Shown here one piece after another: positions 8,497-16,964 of a stretch of 64,000 nucleotides of DNA (position 1 is its first letter; every line of letters begins with the position of its first letter). The stretch is from JAJRVM01 sp041752115 (GTDB lineage: Bacteria; Planctomycetota; Planctomycetia; Pirellulales; Pirellulaceae): NCBI GenBank assembly GCA_041752115.1, contig JBGSHS010000429.1, positions 1 through 64,000 on the forward strand, in the 5' to 3' direction. The notes below the pieces were generated by a model. The model ran no database searches and was not told the DNA's origin. It saw only the letters and a list, made by a program, of their open reading frames with translations. The position numbers and the translations under genes are program-made.

Positions 8497-11232
8497 ATGG
8501 ATTCCCGACTTCAGCAATTCGGCCCGGATGACCTTTGGGCCGGTGTACAGGCGGTTGACGGCCTGCCCGACTACTACGAGCTGCTGGGGTTGCCCTACTG
8601 GCAGCCGGCGACGGAGGACGTTGTCCTGCGGCACGCCAGGGAGGTTCGCGAGCGCCTCACGCCGTATTTCGATTCCGAGCATGCCATGGCGGCCCGCACG
8701 CTTGTGGAGCGTCTGCAAGAGGCGTGCGCCACGTTAACGGATTCGGAGCGTCGCAGGGTCTACAATACTTCCCTGCGTGCCCAGCAGTTGCTGCGGCCTG
8801 AGACCCGCACGGAGCACCGCCGCCGTTGGCGGGGAACGCCGGAAAGCCACGAGGGGGCACCGGCCGCCTCCCTGTCGACCCAGGACCTCACGGCCGCCCC
8901 AACCCCCGTGCGAGAAGTTCGCGACGGCACCGACTCGCCGACCGGTTCGTCGACGTCCAACGAGGATCGCACCGACTCGCCGACCGATTCGTCGACGTCC
9001 AACGAGGATCGCACCGGCTCCCCGTCCGACGAGGAGAGCCGACGGAGGCCGCGAGGCGAGACGATGCCGGCCAGGCATCCGAGCTACCACGTGTTGTGCG
9101 AGATCAGCCGCGGTCAGAATTCGGTGGTATACGAAGCCTATGAACGAACGCTGGGGAGGTCCGTGGCCATCAAACAGTTGGTCACATGTGGCAACGGGGG
9201 ATCTCGCGAAGCGGAGCTATTCTGGCAGGAAGCGAGGTTCTTGGCGGAACTGCGTCACGAGCATGTCGTCTCGGTGTATGCCGTCGACGTCCAACGCAAG
9301 TGGATTATCATGGAGCGGATGAAGGGGAGCCTGCACGAGCTGTTACCGCGCGGCCCATTCGATCCCGATCTCGTCCGCAGTCTTCTGCGGCAGGCTCTGG
9401 AGGGCCTGAAGTACCTGCACGGCAAAGGGAAGATCCACGGGGAAATCAAGCCCTCTCGGCTGTTGATCGACAGCCAGGGGTGTCTGCGGATCAGTCACTC
9501 ACCGGGGCGGACGCTCGACGGCGAGTTTCGCATGCCGGCACGGAACCAGCATCATGTGGCTCCCGAATTGCTCAAGCCTGATGTATTCGGCGACATGGGC
9601 CCGGCGTTGGACTTGTATTGCCTCGCCTTCGTGGCCCTTGAAATGCTTGTCGGTCCCGGACTCGGCAAGCGGCTGAAAGGAATCGAGGCAAACGGCAAAC
9701 AGGGCGAGTTCGCCTGGCTGCGCTGGCACAGTTCTCCCTCCGAATGTCTGCCCGACATCCGTGAATTGGCTCCCAATGCACCTGATGATCTTGTCTTCGT
9801 GCTCCAGAGCATGACGAAGAAGTACGTTGACGAGCGCTACAACTCCGCCCAGTCCGTGTTGGACGACCTGGAGAATTCGCCGCTGGTGTTGGTGAACCTC
9901 GCTGACCAGGTGGGCTCTCGAAAGGGCACGGGCACGATGGGCGAGGCGGGTACCGTTCGTCTCAACGCGCCGGCCAATCTCGTCCCTAAACGCAAGCTGG
10001 AACCGACGCGCCCAAATGCCGTGAGAGAATGGCTCATCGAGCTGTGGCAGAATCGGTTGCTCCTCGCGCGATCGAAACGTCATCGTGACTGGGCCCTCGG
10101 AATCGGCTTGATGGTGCTGTTGATATTCGTTCTGCTATCGGCGATTCGCCCGGAGCGGAACACCGGGAATTCCTCCTCGGATCCCGTCGATCCCTCCCTG
10201 GCGTCGGCGGGCGCGCGAATCTCGTCGGACGAGAAATCACCGACCGAGGATTCCAGCGAGGGCGAAACGAGGGTGGCGCTGCCAATTCGAGATGATGCCG
10301 ATACACAACCGGTGGAGACTGCGGCACATCGTGGGCTGGTCCCGCCGGACGTAGTCGGTCCGAAGATCTCATCGCCCTCCCCGGAGTCCGCCGATCCCGA
10401 CACTACGTTGCCGGCGGAACGTGGCAACGAGCAGCCACGCCCGACGGGGCGAGTCCTGAAACCTGAGTGGCCACCCCAGAGCTGGTATTATCTGGCAACG
10501 CAGCAAGAGCCGTGGCCTCTCCCGGATCGCTTGAGCCGGCAACAACAGGAGGCCTACGTGCGCGAAGTCCAAGAGATGCTCGACGCGGTGACCCGACCAG
10601 ACGACGCGGCTGCCAAACGTGCTGCTCAGGAGCATTATGAAAAGGCGTATGATATCTGTGAATCGGATCCGCGCGCCCACTTCGCTCTCGCACTGGTGCT
10701 TATGGATCAATGCCGAAACCGGGAAGCCCAACCGTATCTGATCCGGTCAGTCGACCGAGCGGGCAATACCTATCTCGAACCCCATCGGCAACTGCTGTTC
10801 AACATGGCGGTTCAGTTCCAGCAGGATGAACTAGCGGCTGAATGCGTCCAGTTTCTCCAGCAACTGCTGTCGGTGCAGCGACGTCGCACAGATGACGATC
10901 CGGTCATCTGGTACAACGTTCAGTATGTTGGAAAGATCATGGGATGGCTCGACTGGTTGGGCGGACAGACACAGGCCAGGCAGATCTGCGAAGAGCCCGT
11001 TCTGACCCATTTCCTCGAACAGCATCCACGCGCCGTGGACTATTACTTGGAGGCCCGGAACTCTGCGCCACCGTTGGCTGCCGACTTCGACCGGCAGGAC
11101 GGGAATCCGCCACCGACGCGACGCCAGGTATTGGAGCAGCATATTCCGCTCAACTTCTCCCTCGAAGCTCACAAGCTTCTCAAGACCTTCCCCGCGCCAG
11201 CGCGTTCCGTCGTCGCCGTCTCCAGCCGCTGA
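8497..11232 (+). CDS. Membrane pseudokinase with DnaJ-like N-terminus and periplasmic helical tail
   Basis: 911 residues. Residues 24-95 resemble a J-domain (YYELLGLPYW, then SERRRVYN) but lack HPD. Residues 145-172 hold two copies of a 14-residue repeat (TDSPTGSSTSNEDR) in an acidic Ser/Thr-rich linker. A protein-kinase fold spans about 198-460: K226 of VAIK is kept, but the catalytic loop reads HGEIKPSRL (E316 for Asp, R321 for Asn) and the DFG site reads SHSPG, so it should be catalytically dead. A transmembrane helix at 532-550 (WALGIGLMVLLIFVLLSAI) is followed by an acidic linker and an alpha-helical, TPR-like domain. It starts 284 bp from the divergent active kinase, a likely partner. 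Confidence 0.88.
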   Translation: MDSRLQQFGPDDLWAGVQAVDGLPDYYELLGLPYWQPATEDVVLRHAREVRERLTPYFDSEHAMAARTLVERLQEACATLTDSERRRVYNTSLRAQQLLRPETRTEHRRRWRGTPESHEGAPAASLSTQDLTAAPTPVREVRDGTDSPTGSSTSNEDRTDSPTDSSTSNEDRTGSPSDEESRRRPRGETMPARHPSYHVLCEISRGQNSVVYEAYERTLGRSVAIKQLVTCGNGGSREAELFWQEARFLAELRHEHVVSVYAVDVQRKWIIMERMKGSLHELLPRGPFDPDLVRSLLRQALEGLKYLHGKGKIHGEIKPSRLLIDSQGCLRISHSPGRTLDGEFRMPARNQHHVAPELLKPDVFGDMGPALDLYCLAFVALEMLVGPGLGKRLKGIEANGKQGEFAWLRWHSSPSECLPDIRELAPNAPDDLVFVLQSMTKKYVDERYNSAQSVLDDLENSPLVLVNLADQVGSRKGTGTMGEAGTVRLNAPANLVPKRKLEPTRPNAVREWLIELWQNRLLLARSKRHRDWALGIGLMVLLIFVLLSAIRPERNTGNSSSDPVDPSLASAGARISSDEKSPTEDSSEGETRVALPIRDDADTQPVETAAHRGLVPPDVVGPKISSPSPESADPDTTLPAERGNEQPRPTGRVLKPEWPPQSWYYLATQQEPWPLPDRLSRQQQEAYVREVQEMLDAVTRPDDAAAKRAAQEHYEKAYDICESDPRAHFALALVLMDQCRNREAQPYLIRSVDRAGNTYLEPHRQLLFNMAVQFQQDELAAECVQFLQQLLSVQRRRTDDDPVIWYNVQYVGKIMGWLDWLGGQTQARQICEEPVLTHFLEQHPRAVDYYLEARNSAPPLAADFDRQDGNPPPTRRQVLEQHIPLNFSLEAHKLLKTFPAPARSVVAVSSR
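8929..9015 (+). repeat. 42-bp in-frame tandem repeat in the pseudokinase gene
   Basis: Two almost identical 42-bp units (about 8929-8970 and 8971-9012) differ at one base and encode 14-residue repeats; a degenerate third follows. The encoded segment is rich in Ser, Thr and Asp and could be a phosphorylation target for the neighbouring kinase. Confidence 0.85.
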
Positions 11233-11797
11233 AACACGGGCAGACCACATCACCAGCGTGAGCGCTCGCGCGCATCGAGGCCCTCGGGCACCATCGGCAC
11301 GTCGCCGCGGTGGTTGCCCGAGGGTTCTCGCGTGTACGGGGCCGCAATCGCCGCCAGCTTGTTCGGTTCACCGGACGGGGCGAATCTGGTGGAAGCTGAG
11401 CGTCTTATCGACCCTTTGCAGCAAGCCGCCGAGCGGCAATGGGCATCGCGCATCTGAGTTGCTATCAGTGCCTTCCCGCTTGCTTCGCCGATACCCGTCA
11501 CCCAATCACATTCGGTGATTCTCGAGCCCCGGAATCCGCGTGTTTTTTTGTGTCCGGTTCGCCGCAGATTCCGCAATCACTATGTGTGGAGGCAACGGTG
11601 AGTAAGCTGCAGCAACAACAAGAACCATGGTGACGCGCCGAGCCTTCGAATTGTGTCGTTACGAACAAGCTTGCATGTCGTTTCGTCGGCGAGCCGGTAT
11701 TTCCAGGATTCCTGGTGACTGCCGGCGCCACGAAACAGTTCTTCTGTTCCGCCGTTGGTCATGGTACTGACGCGCATTTTTTCGAGAGGGTACGAAA
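11233..11797. other. Intergenic region upstream of the Flp pilin gene
   Basis: 565 bp. It starts with the hairpin at 11281-11324. The rest has no convincing gene: small open frames on both strands lack ribosome-binding sites and family resemblance. A seven-T run occurs near 11541. A strong ribosome-binding site, GAGAGG, sits 8 nt before the pilin ATG at 11798. A promoter for the pilin is expected here but cannot be assigned by eye. Confidence 0.5.
11281..11324 (+). terminator. Stem-loop after the pseudokinase gene
   Basis: CCCTCGGGCA (11281-11290) pairs perfectly with TGCCCGAGGG (11315-11324), extended inward by CCA/TGG. It lies 48 bp after the stop codon. There is no T-tract, so it may be a processing or Rho-assisted end rather than an intrinsic terminator. 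Confidence 0.5.
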
Positions 11798-12031
11798 ATG
11801 AAGAGTCACGTTCGATTCGCTCGGGTCCGCGATGCACTTCGCCGCTTTCACGCCGATGAAACCGGCAACGAAACGGTCCAGACGGTCATGATTCTGGCCT
11901 TCGGCTGCTTGATCATGACCGGGCTCTACTACCTGTGGAAAGAGGCTGCCGTCGGTGACGGGGGCGGTGGAATCCTGGGAGCAATCGAAAGCATCATCGG
12001 TGAATTGCTTGGCAACGAGTACACCGGTTAG
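11798..12031 (+). CDS. flp: Flp-like major pilin candidate
   Basis: 77 residues: a short basic leader, DETG, then the hydrophobic segment VQTVMILAFGCLIMTGLYYL. This is the layout of Flp pilins cut by a TadV-type prepilin peptidase after Gly (G23). Position +5 of the mature protein, normally Glu, is Gln (Q28). A Gly-rich patch (GDGGGG) follows the helix. GAGAGG lies 8 nt before the ATG. The prepilin peptidase gene follows directly, and a strong hairpin lies between them. The assignment rests on size, layout and context. Confidence 0.82.
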   Translation: MKSHVRFARVRDALRRFHADETGNETVQTVMILAFGCLIMTGLYYLWKEAAVGDGGGGILGAIESIIGELLGNEYTG

Positions 12032-12080
12032 GTCAGCATTCTTTGCTAAGCGGGTTCTTAGCATGTTACGGCTACTGTTC

Positions 12081-12120
12081 CTCCGAGCACGTGATGCCCT
12101 TGGGGGCATCGCGTGCGGAG
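12081..12120 (+). terminator. Strong stem-loop between the pilin and prepilin peptidase genes
   Basis: CTCCGAGCACGTGATGCCC pairs with GGGCATCGCGTGCGGAG with one mismatch and a two-base bulge around a short loop. It begins 49 bp after the pilin stop and is followed by CTCTTCTTCG. It is well placed to protect the short pilin mRNA or to attenuate read-through into the assembly genes. Confidence 0.65.
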
Positions 12121-12212
12121 GGACTCTTCTTCGATGAGTCCCGATCAGGCCGAACCGCATCGCACGGACTTCGGCGCCCCTCACTCGGCCAATCGGAAAG
12201 GCAGGCGACACG

Positions 12213-13016
12213 ATGACGACCCAGACTCCACGCGCGGCCCAGACTCCACGCGCGACCCAGACGACCGGCACGCCGCCACGGGTTGGCTCGATGCCTCGCC
12301 GGCGAATTCGCTGGCTGATGATCGCGGGCAGCACTTTGCTGCTTGCGCCAGTGTGGGCGGCCAGTTGGGCGATGTTTGCGGACCAGACGTTTGTCATGTC
12401 CATTGCCGGTTTCCTGCTCATTCAACTGCTGGTCGTGGCCGCCTGCAGTGACTTGCGCCTGCGGCGCATACCGAACTGGATCACGTACACGACGATCCTG
12501 GCGGGCCTTGCGGTCAACTTGGTTGGCACGTTGGACCTGCGGGTGGAAAGCGGTTTTCCAGTGCGGGATTCATGGACGTTGCTGGCCGGCGACTTCCACC
12601 TGATCACTGATTCCGCTCCCTTCGCCTTCTGGGGCACCATCGGCATTCGGCGTTCTCTCACGGGAGCCGTCGTCTGTTTCGCGGCCATGCTGCTGGTGTA
12701 TCGGCTATCAGGTGCCGGCGCCGGGGATGTGAAGCTGGCGACGGCGATTGGCTGTCTCGTCGGCGGAGAGAACGGTCTCAAAATCCTGGTTGCCTGTCAC
12801 ATTATCGCGGGAGCGACCATGGTCGCCGTGCTCATCTGGAACGCTGGTCCCTGGCGTTCCATGGCATTGCTTGCGCGGGCCATCAGGTGCCTGCTGTTTC
12901 CTCTGCCTGTGCTCCCGCCCGCCAGCACCCCAGTACGTTGCCTGTCTCTGCCCGTTCCGTTGGCAGTGTTCTTCGGTATTGGAGCACTGGTTGTGTTGTG
13001 GGGGACATACAGATGA
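12213..13016 (+). CDS. cpaA: Prepilin peptidase, A24 family (TadV/CpaA-like)
   Basis: 267 residues, polytopic membrane protein. The two catalytic aspartates are in ACSDLRLRRIPNW (about residues 85-97) and GAGDVKLATAIG (the GxGD motif, about 170). The length exceeds simple TadV because of extra N-terminal and C-terminal helices. The N-terminus carries a Thr/Gln-rich repeat (TPRAAQ, TPRATQ) encoded by an 18-bp tandem repeat at about 12222-12258. It would remove the leader from the two small pilins and the TadE-like proteins next to it. The stop overlaps the start of the next gene as ATGA (13013-13016). Confidence 0.9.
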   Translation: MTTQTPRAAQTPRATQTTGTPPRVGSMPRRRIRWLMIAGSTLLLAPVWAASWAMFADQTFVMSIAGFLLIQLLVVAACSDLRLRRIPNWITYTTILAGLAVNLVGTLDLRVESGFPVRDSWTLLAGDFHLITDSAPFAFWGTIGIRRSLTGAVVCFAAMLLVYRLSGAGAGDVKLATAIGCLVGGENGLKILVACHIIAGATMVAVLIWNAGPWRSMALLARAIRCLLFPLPVLPPASTPVRCLSLPVPLAVFFGIGALVVLWGTYR

Positions 13017-13201
13017 AACGCACCAAAGGGTGGTCACGACGCACCGGCAGCAGAACACGCGCCGGAGCGGCGGCGATGGAAGTCGTGTTGATTCTCATGG
13101 TCACGTTTCCCATTGCCATGGTCTGCTTCTGGATCGCCAAGCTGGCCGCGGCCAATGCGTATCAGGTCATCTCCAGCTTTGTTGGTTCACCCTATTACTA
13201 A
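13013..13201 (+). CDS. Second small Flp/TadE-like prepilin
   Basis: 62 residues, too short to stand out by length, but it has a basic leader ending RTRAG, then AAAMEVVLILMVTFPIAMV. This gives a Gly(18)|AAAME cleavage site with Glu at +5, as in canonical Flp-type prepilins. The mature protein would be about 44 residues ending SPYY. ATG 13013 overlaps the stop of the prepilin peptidase gene, implying coupled translation. It could be a minor pilin or the true shaft subunit; sequence alone does not decide. Confidence 0.8.
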   Translation: MKRTKGWSRRTGSRTRAGAAAMEVVLILMVTFPIAMVCFWIAKLAAANAYQVISSFVGSPYY

Positions 13202-13289
13202 GGAGCTCTGACAAAACCGCTTGTTCAACGCGCTGCGAGCTGGTTTCACCCACTGGCCCAGTCGACGTCCACGTTTTGTCAGCGTCCCC
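13201..13289. repeat. 89-bp repeat with terminal inverted repeats, copy 2
   Basis: Directly follows the stop codon of the small prepilin gene. It matches the copy at 4637-4725 at 69 of 89 aligned positions. The inner termini CTGACAAAAC and GTTTTGTCAG form a perfect 10-bp stem; several differences from copy 1 restore pairing, although the outermost bases pair less well. It lies upstream of the next gene's ribosome-binding site, so in mRNA it would form an intercistronic hairpin. Confidence 0.8.
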
Positions 13290-13331
13290 CAAACGAAAAT
13301 GCGGATCCCCGCATTTGCGCGAGGTTGTGAC

Positions 13332-14099
13332 ATGTTCGCGCCCTTCCAGCTCGTAAGCGGTCTGACTGATGTGTGGCTGCTGTGGATCGTCAGCGTGCTG
13401 TTGTTGTTAATCGTAACAAGGCGTCTGTCGCAGGCAGCGAGACGCCGCGCCTGGCGGCTGGCCCGGAGCGAATCCGGTTCTTCGTATATTCTGACTGTGG
13501 CCATCATCATCCCGTTCTATGCGACTCTGATCGCCGTTATCACCGAATGCACCCTGCTGCTGGTGGCGAAGATCGGCACAACCTACGCGGCCTGTGCGGC
13601 AGCACGTTCGGCCGCCGTCTGGCTGGCTTCCGATGCCGAGCCGGCACAACGACGACAGATGGTCCAGTTCGCGGCGGCTCAAGCGGTCACGCCCTTTGCC
13701 AGCGGCAATGCGCGAGACGCCGTGGTCGCGGGGGAGGGCACCGACGAACAGGCTTGTCAGAATCTGGTGGCGGCTTACCAGCAATACGCGGCTGACCAGG
13801 CACCGCCAACCTACCTGCTGGCAAAGTCCCGGTACGCTCAGCGGGCGACGACCGTGGACATCCAGGTCCGTCCCAGGGAGCACGGAGGTCGAATCCAGCG
13901 GTGGGATGTGACAGTCAGAGTGACTTACTTATGCCCGATATCAGTGCCCGGCCTTGGTTTGCTGTTCGGCGAGCCAGCCCCGTTTGCGGCAACTGCTTTC
14001 CACACGCGTGAGATGTCCGCTACAGCAACGATGGAACTGGAGACACCGAAGTCCAAGAACCGCAAATTGGGGATCCACTATGACTCCTGGAACTACTGA
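13332..14099 (+). CDS. TadE-like pilus assembly membrane protein
   Basis: 255 residues from ATG 13332, chosen for GAGG 7 nt upstream; an upstream open stretch lies inside the hairpin repeat. Two hydrophobic segments are seen, at about residues 12-29 and 52-74. The second is preceded by RSESGSSYILTVAIIIPF, which resembles the TadE/TadG N-terminus (E-G, then hydrophobic residues with a Pro), but the Glu expected at +5 is Leu. The remainder is a soluble, Ala-rich domain ending in beta-like strands. It overlaps the next gene by 20 bp. It is likely a pseudopilin-like or accessory subunit of the Tad system. Confidence 0.78.
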   Translation: MFAPFQLVSGLTDVWLLWIVSVLLLLIVTRRLSQAARRRAWRLARSESGSSYILTVAIIIPFYATLIAVITECTLLLVAKIGTTYAACAAARSAAVWLASDAEPAQRRQMVQFAAAQAVTPFASGNARDAVVAGEGTDEQACQNLVAAYQQYAADQAPPTYLLAKSRYAQRATTVDIQVRPREHGGRIQRWDVTVRVTYLCPISVPGLGLLFGEPAPFAATAFHTREMSATATMELETPKSKNRKLGIHYDSWNY

Positions 14100-15825
14100 A
14101 CTGACCAGGGCCGATCAACCCTATCGCGATGGGCGGCGCGGCAGACAATGCACAACTGCGTGGAGCCGCGTTCATCAAGACGAGCGAGGGTCGGTGGCTA
14201 TCGTCAACGTCATCGCGGTCATGTTCTGTTGTCTGCTCGTCGTCTGGATCACCAACATCGGACTGGTTACCCATCAGAAGGTCGAAGCCCAGAACGCTGC
14301 CGACGCCATGGCATATTCCGGCACGCTTTGGCTGGCTCGTGGCATGAACGCGGTCACGGCGACGAACCATGTCATCGGTGAAATGATGTCGTTCGTCATT
14401 CTGCATGAAGCGATCGGCGGACAGCGCCTGGAAGGGGGCGTGGATGGGCCCGCGGACACGGAGCGCGTGGATGCCGCATTGGATGCGGCACAAGCGGCAG
14501 CCAGCGCATTGGGGGCTCGCACTCCCGCCTACGAAACCGTTCGGCAGCAAGAAGGAATTTACGCGGATCGCACGCTGCTGGATTCCAAAGTGCAACTCAA
14601 ACGATGGTTGACGTGGATCTACCTGATGAAAGCCGCCGCGAAGGCGATGCAGTCGTCTTCCTTGCCACCCGTCGTTGCCGCGGGTGTCGCGTTGGAGGCG
14701 TTGATGGACGCCTTCGAGCCCGTCATTCGCTGGGAATACGTGATTTTGAAAGAGCTGCATGCGGTCGCCGTCGCTCTCCTCCCCTTGAAAATGGTGGTGC
14801 GCGATCGCATGCTTCCCGATGCCAAGAAATACACGACCTATGTGCGCGACACGGTGCCGGAATTGGCCGAGCAGACTGCACGGCACATCGCCGAATCCAG
14901 TGGCGGCGCAGGTACGCTGTTTCCGATGAAGCCAGAGCTGCCGATCGTGCTGGATCCCCATGCGCACGCCATGGCACCGGTCTTCGACGACTCGTTCTAT
15001 CTCAGGGCTCCGCGCCAATCGTGTGGATGTCCCAGTGCCCAGGCGGATGACATCCGTGCCCAGATTGTCAAGACATCGCAGTTGGCGCGAGCGAGCTGGC
15101 CCTGGGTGAACTACCATCGCCAACCGATCCTGGAGGTGTTGGCCTGGCTGTGCCCGTTCTCGGGCGCCAGTGACCACTACTTCGAACACACTGCCGGCGC
15201 TTCAAAGTACCTTCTCAACAAACTCCAGTTGTCTCTCTACCACGATCTCGGACTGTATGTGATGAAGAATTATCCAGCCCCCGACAAAGGCTACGGGCGG
15301 TGGACACGGGACCCCGTCCGAGCCGATAACATGCTGTCGCTTGTCGGCCTCTTCCACTACAACAAACCGGCCGTGATCGGTGAGCCCCTGTTCTTCAAGC
15401 AGGCGCATGAGGACGGGCGGATCACACTGGCCCAGGGGTTGCTCTATAACGCCAACGAACAGCAGCGGGCCGAGTATCGCATTGATCTGAGCTGCAAACG
15501 AATCGTGCCCGTCCGCCAGGCCAATGTGGGTTACGACACGTTGAACTGGCTATCCGGCAGTCGTCAAACGGAACGCGGCTGTCGCGACAACGGCACCCCG
15601 TACAACGCCGACGATGACCCGTTCGAGAACCGTCCTTTTGAACTTGTCGGCATCGGCTTGCCGCCGGAGTATCCCCAGATTCTCATCAACTGGCAGGCGA
15701 AGCTCGTCCCCTTGACGAGTAATCGCTTACAGCAACTTCGTGAGAGCGGGAGCATTCCTGGCGAGTTCAGGGCCATGACCATGCGATTGTTGCCTGTCAC
15801 CTTTCAATCCCTGCGAACCCACTGA
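14080..15825 (+). CDS. TadG-like Flp pilus assembly protein
   Basis: 581 residues from ATG 14080, which overlaps the end of the preceding gene. Residues 34-61 (DERGSVAIVNVIAVMF, then CLLVVWITNIGLV) match the Flp-assembly TadE/G-like N-terminus, followed by HQKVEAQNAADAMAYSGTLW, the typical QxAADAAA-type region of TadG-like proteins. The long C-terminal part is soluble and presumably periplasmic; no von Willebrand domain motif is evident. It would anchor or stabilise the pilus at the envelope. Confidence 0.82.
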   Translation: MTPGTTELTRADQPYRDGRRGRQCTTAWSRVHQDERGSVAIVNVIAVMFCCLLVVWITNIGLVTHQKVEAQNAADAMAYSGTLWLARGMNAVTATNHVIGEMMSFVILHEAIGGQRLEGGVDGPADTERVDAALDAAQAAASALGARTPAYETVRQQEGIYADRTLLDSKVQLKRWLTWIYLMKAAAKAMQSSSLPPVVAAGVALEALMDAFEPVIRWEYVILKELHAVAVALLPLKMVVRDRMLPDAKKYTTYVRDTVPELAEQTARHIAESSGGAGTLFPMKPELPIVLDPHAHAMAPVFDDSFYLRAPRQSCGCPSAQADDIRAQIVKTSQLARASWPWVNYHRQPILEVLAWLCPFSGASDHYFEHTAGASKYLLNKLQLSLYHDLGLYVMKNYPAPDKGYGRWTRDPVRADNMLSLVGLFHYNKPAVIGEPLFFKQAHEDGRITLAQGLLYNANEQQRAEYRIDLSCKRIVPVRQANVGYDTLNWLSGSRQTERGCRDNGTPYNADDDPFENRPFELVGIGLPPEYPQILINWQAKLVPLTSNRLQQLRESGSIPGEFRAMTMRLLPVTFQSLRTH

Positions 15826-15835
15826 GGTGTCGCTC

Positions 15836-16663
15836 ATGTTCGCTCTTCACGGTTGGTGCGTGCTGCGACGCAAACGGACACGAAGAGGCTCCGCTGCAAT
15901 TGAGCTGGTTCTGGTGCTGCCGTTCGTGAGCGCGCTGCTGTCCATCATCTTCACGATTGCCGCCATGACGATGACTCGCATGGGGCTCGTTACCAGTGTC
16001 CGCAACGACTGCTGGCAAGGGAGGCATCAACCGTGGATGAGCAGTTCACGCTATCACCCGCTGACGCTCGACGTGACTGCTGCTCGAGAGACGGAGCGCA
16101 TTCTCGGCCCCACACCACGTTGGCCCTCGCGAGCGGCCGTTGCCGCCCGAGATGAGCGGAGGATGCCGGTCTATCTGGCAGGGCTCGAGGACCATTTTGC
16201 GGCGAGTGACTACGAACACTTCGTGTTGGCTGGGTCATGGGATCACCAGGAGATTCCCTTCCAGCCCCGGGCTGAGCATCGACGCTTGGAGCCAACGCCC
16301 AAAGTCTATTACTTCTTCGACGGCCCCGTGTCCTTTGCCCCGTTCCGGCTGATGGCCGACTTCGCGTCGGCGGCATCTCTCCAGGGGCAGGAGGCGGCTC
16401 GCCAGCAACATGAGGCGGCGGATGCCCGATTACAGGAGGAGTTGCGGCGGAGGAGACAGGAAATCGCCGCAGCCCTTGACCAGGCACTCCAACAGCTCCG
16501 GAGTCTGCAGACGCAGTTGGATCAACTGGAAAGCCAGGATCCTCGTGACGAGGAAGCGATTCAGCGAACGCGCGAACAGATGGATGCCCTTGAGGCGGAC
16601 ATCCGTACCATGGAGGACGCGCTGGCCGCCATCGATGGGGCCGGTCGTGCCACACCCCCTTGA
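15836..16663 (+). CDS. TadE-like protein with C-terminal coiled coil
   Basis: 275 residues from ATG 15836, with GAGG 8 nt upstream. The N-terminus RTRRGSAAIELVLVLPF has a Gly(18)|SAAIE site with Glu at +5 and the TadE-type Pro, followed by a hydrophobic helix. A middle domain of about 110 residues precedes a strongly charged helix from about 185 to 265 (repeated E/R/Q with Leu heptads) that should form a coiled coil. It is a likely substrate of the prepilin peptidase and may be a minor pilin with an extended stalk. The gene is followed by three hairpin repeats. Confidence 0.82.
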   Translation: MFALHGWCVLRRKRTRRGSAAIELVLVLPFVSALLSIIFTIAAMTMTRMGLVTSVRNDCWQGRHQPWMSSSRYHPLTLDVTAARETERILGPTPRWPSRAAVAARDERRMPVYLAGLEDHFAASDYEHFVLAGSWDHQEIPFQPRAEHRRLEPTPKVYYFFDGPVSFAPFRLMADFASAASLQGQEAARQQHEAADARLQEELRRRRQEIAAALDQALQQLRSLQTQLDQLESQDPRDEEAIQRTREQMDALEADIRTMEDALAAIDGAGRATPP

Positions 16664-16712
16664 GCACCAATCGGTACGTCCCAAGAATCGCGGGAACAAT
16701 AGCTTCGGTGGT

Positions 16713-16778
16713 TGTAGCTGCCGTCATCTGACGGTGTAGCTGCCGTCATCTGACGGTGTAACTGCCGTCATCTGACGG
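16713..16778. repeat. 22-bp tandem repeat x3, each with a palindrome
   Basis: Three units at 16713-16734, 16735-16756 and 16757-16778 each contain the palindrome CCGTCATCTGACGG (6-bp arms). The third has one substitution. They lie in the 301-bp gap between the coiled-coil TadE-like gene and the next gene of the Tad locus, where they could act as a protein-binding array or RNA hairpins. Confidence 0.85.
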
Positions 16779-16964
16779 TGGGCGGGCGGTTTCCCCCGCT
16801 CTCGACGAGCGTGGTTTCGAGAGAAAGGCCGAAGTTCCTTTTCCCCCGTTCCGGACCGATGCGCGTCGCCAGGCGTACCGCACTTCTCAATTGATGTCCG
16901 GTTTCTTCCGTCGTTGGCAATCCTAAGAGCGGGACGGCATCGAACACACTACGGGGAGCCAACC

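Noticed and set aside
13221..13331. Longer N-terminus for the TadE-like protein starting inside the hairpin repeat
   Set aside because: The internal ATG 13332 has a good ribosome-binding site, and the extension is repeat sequence.
14020..15189. 389-codon minus-strand frame inside the TadG-like gene
   Set aside because: Antisense to a supported gene, with low-complexity composition and no ribosome-binding site.
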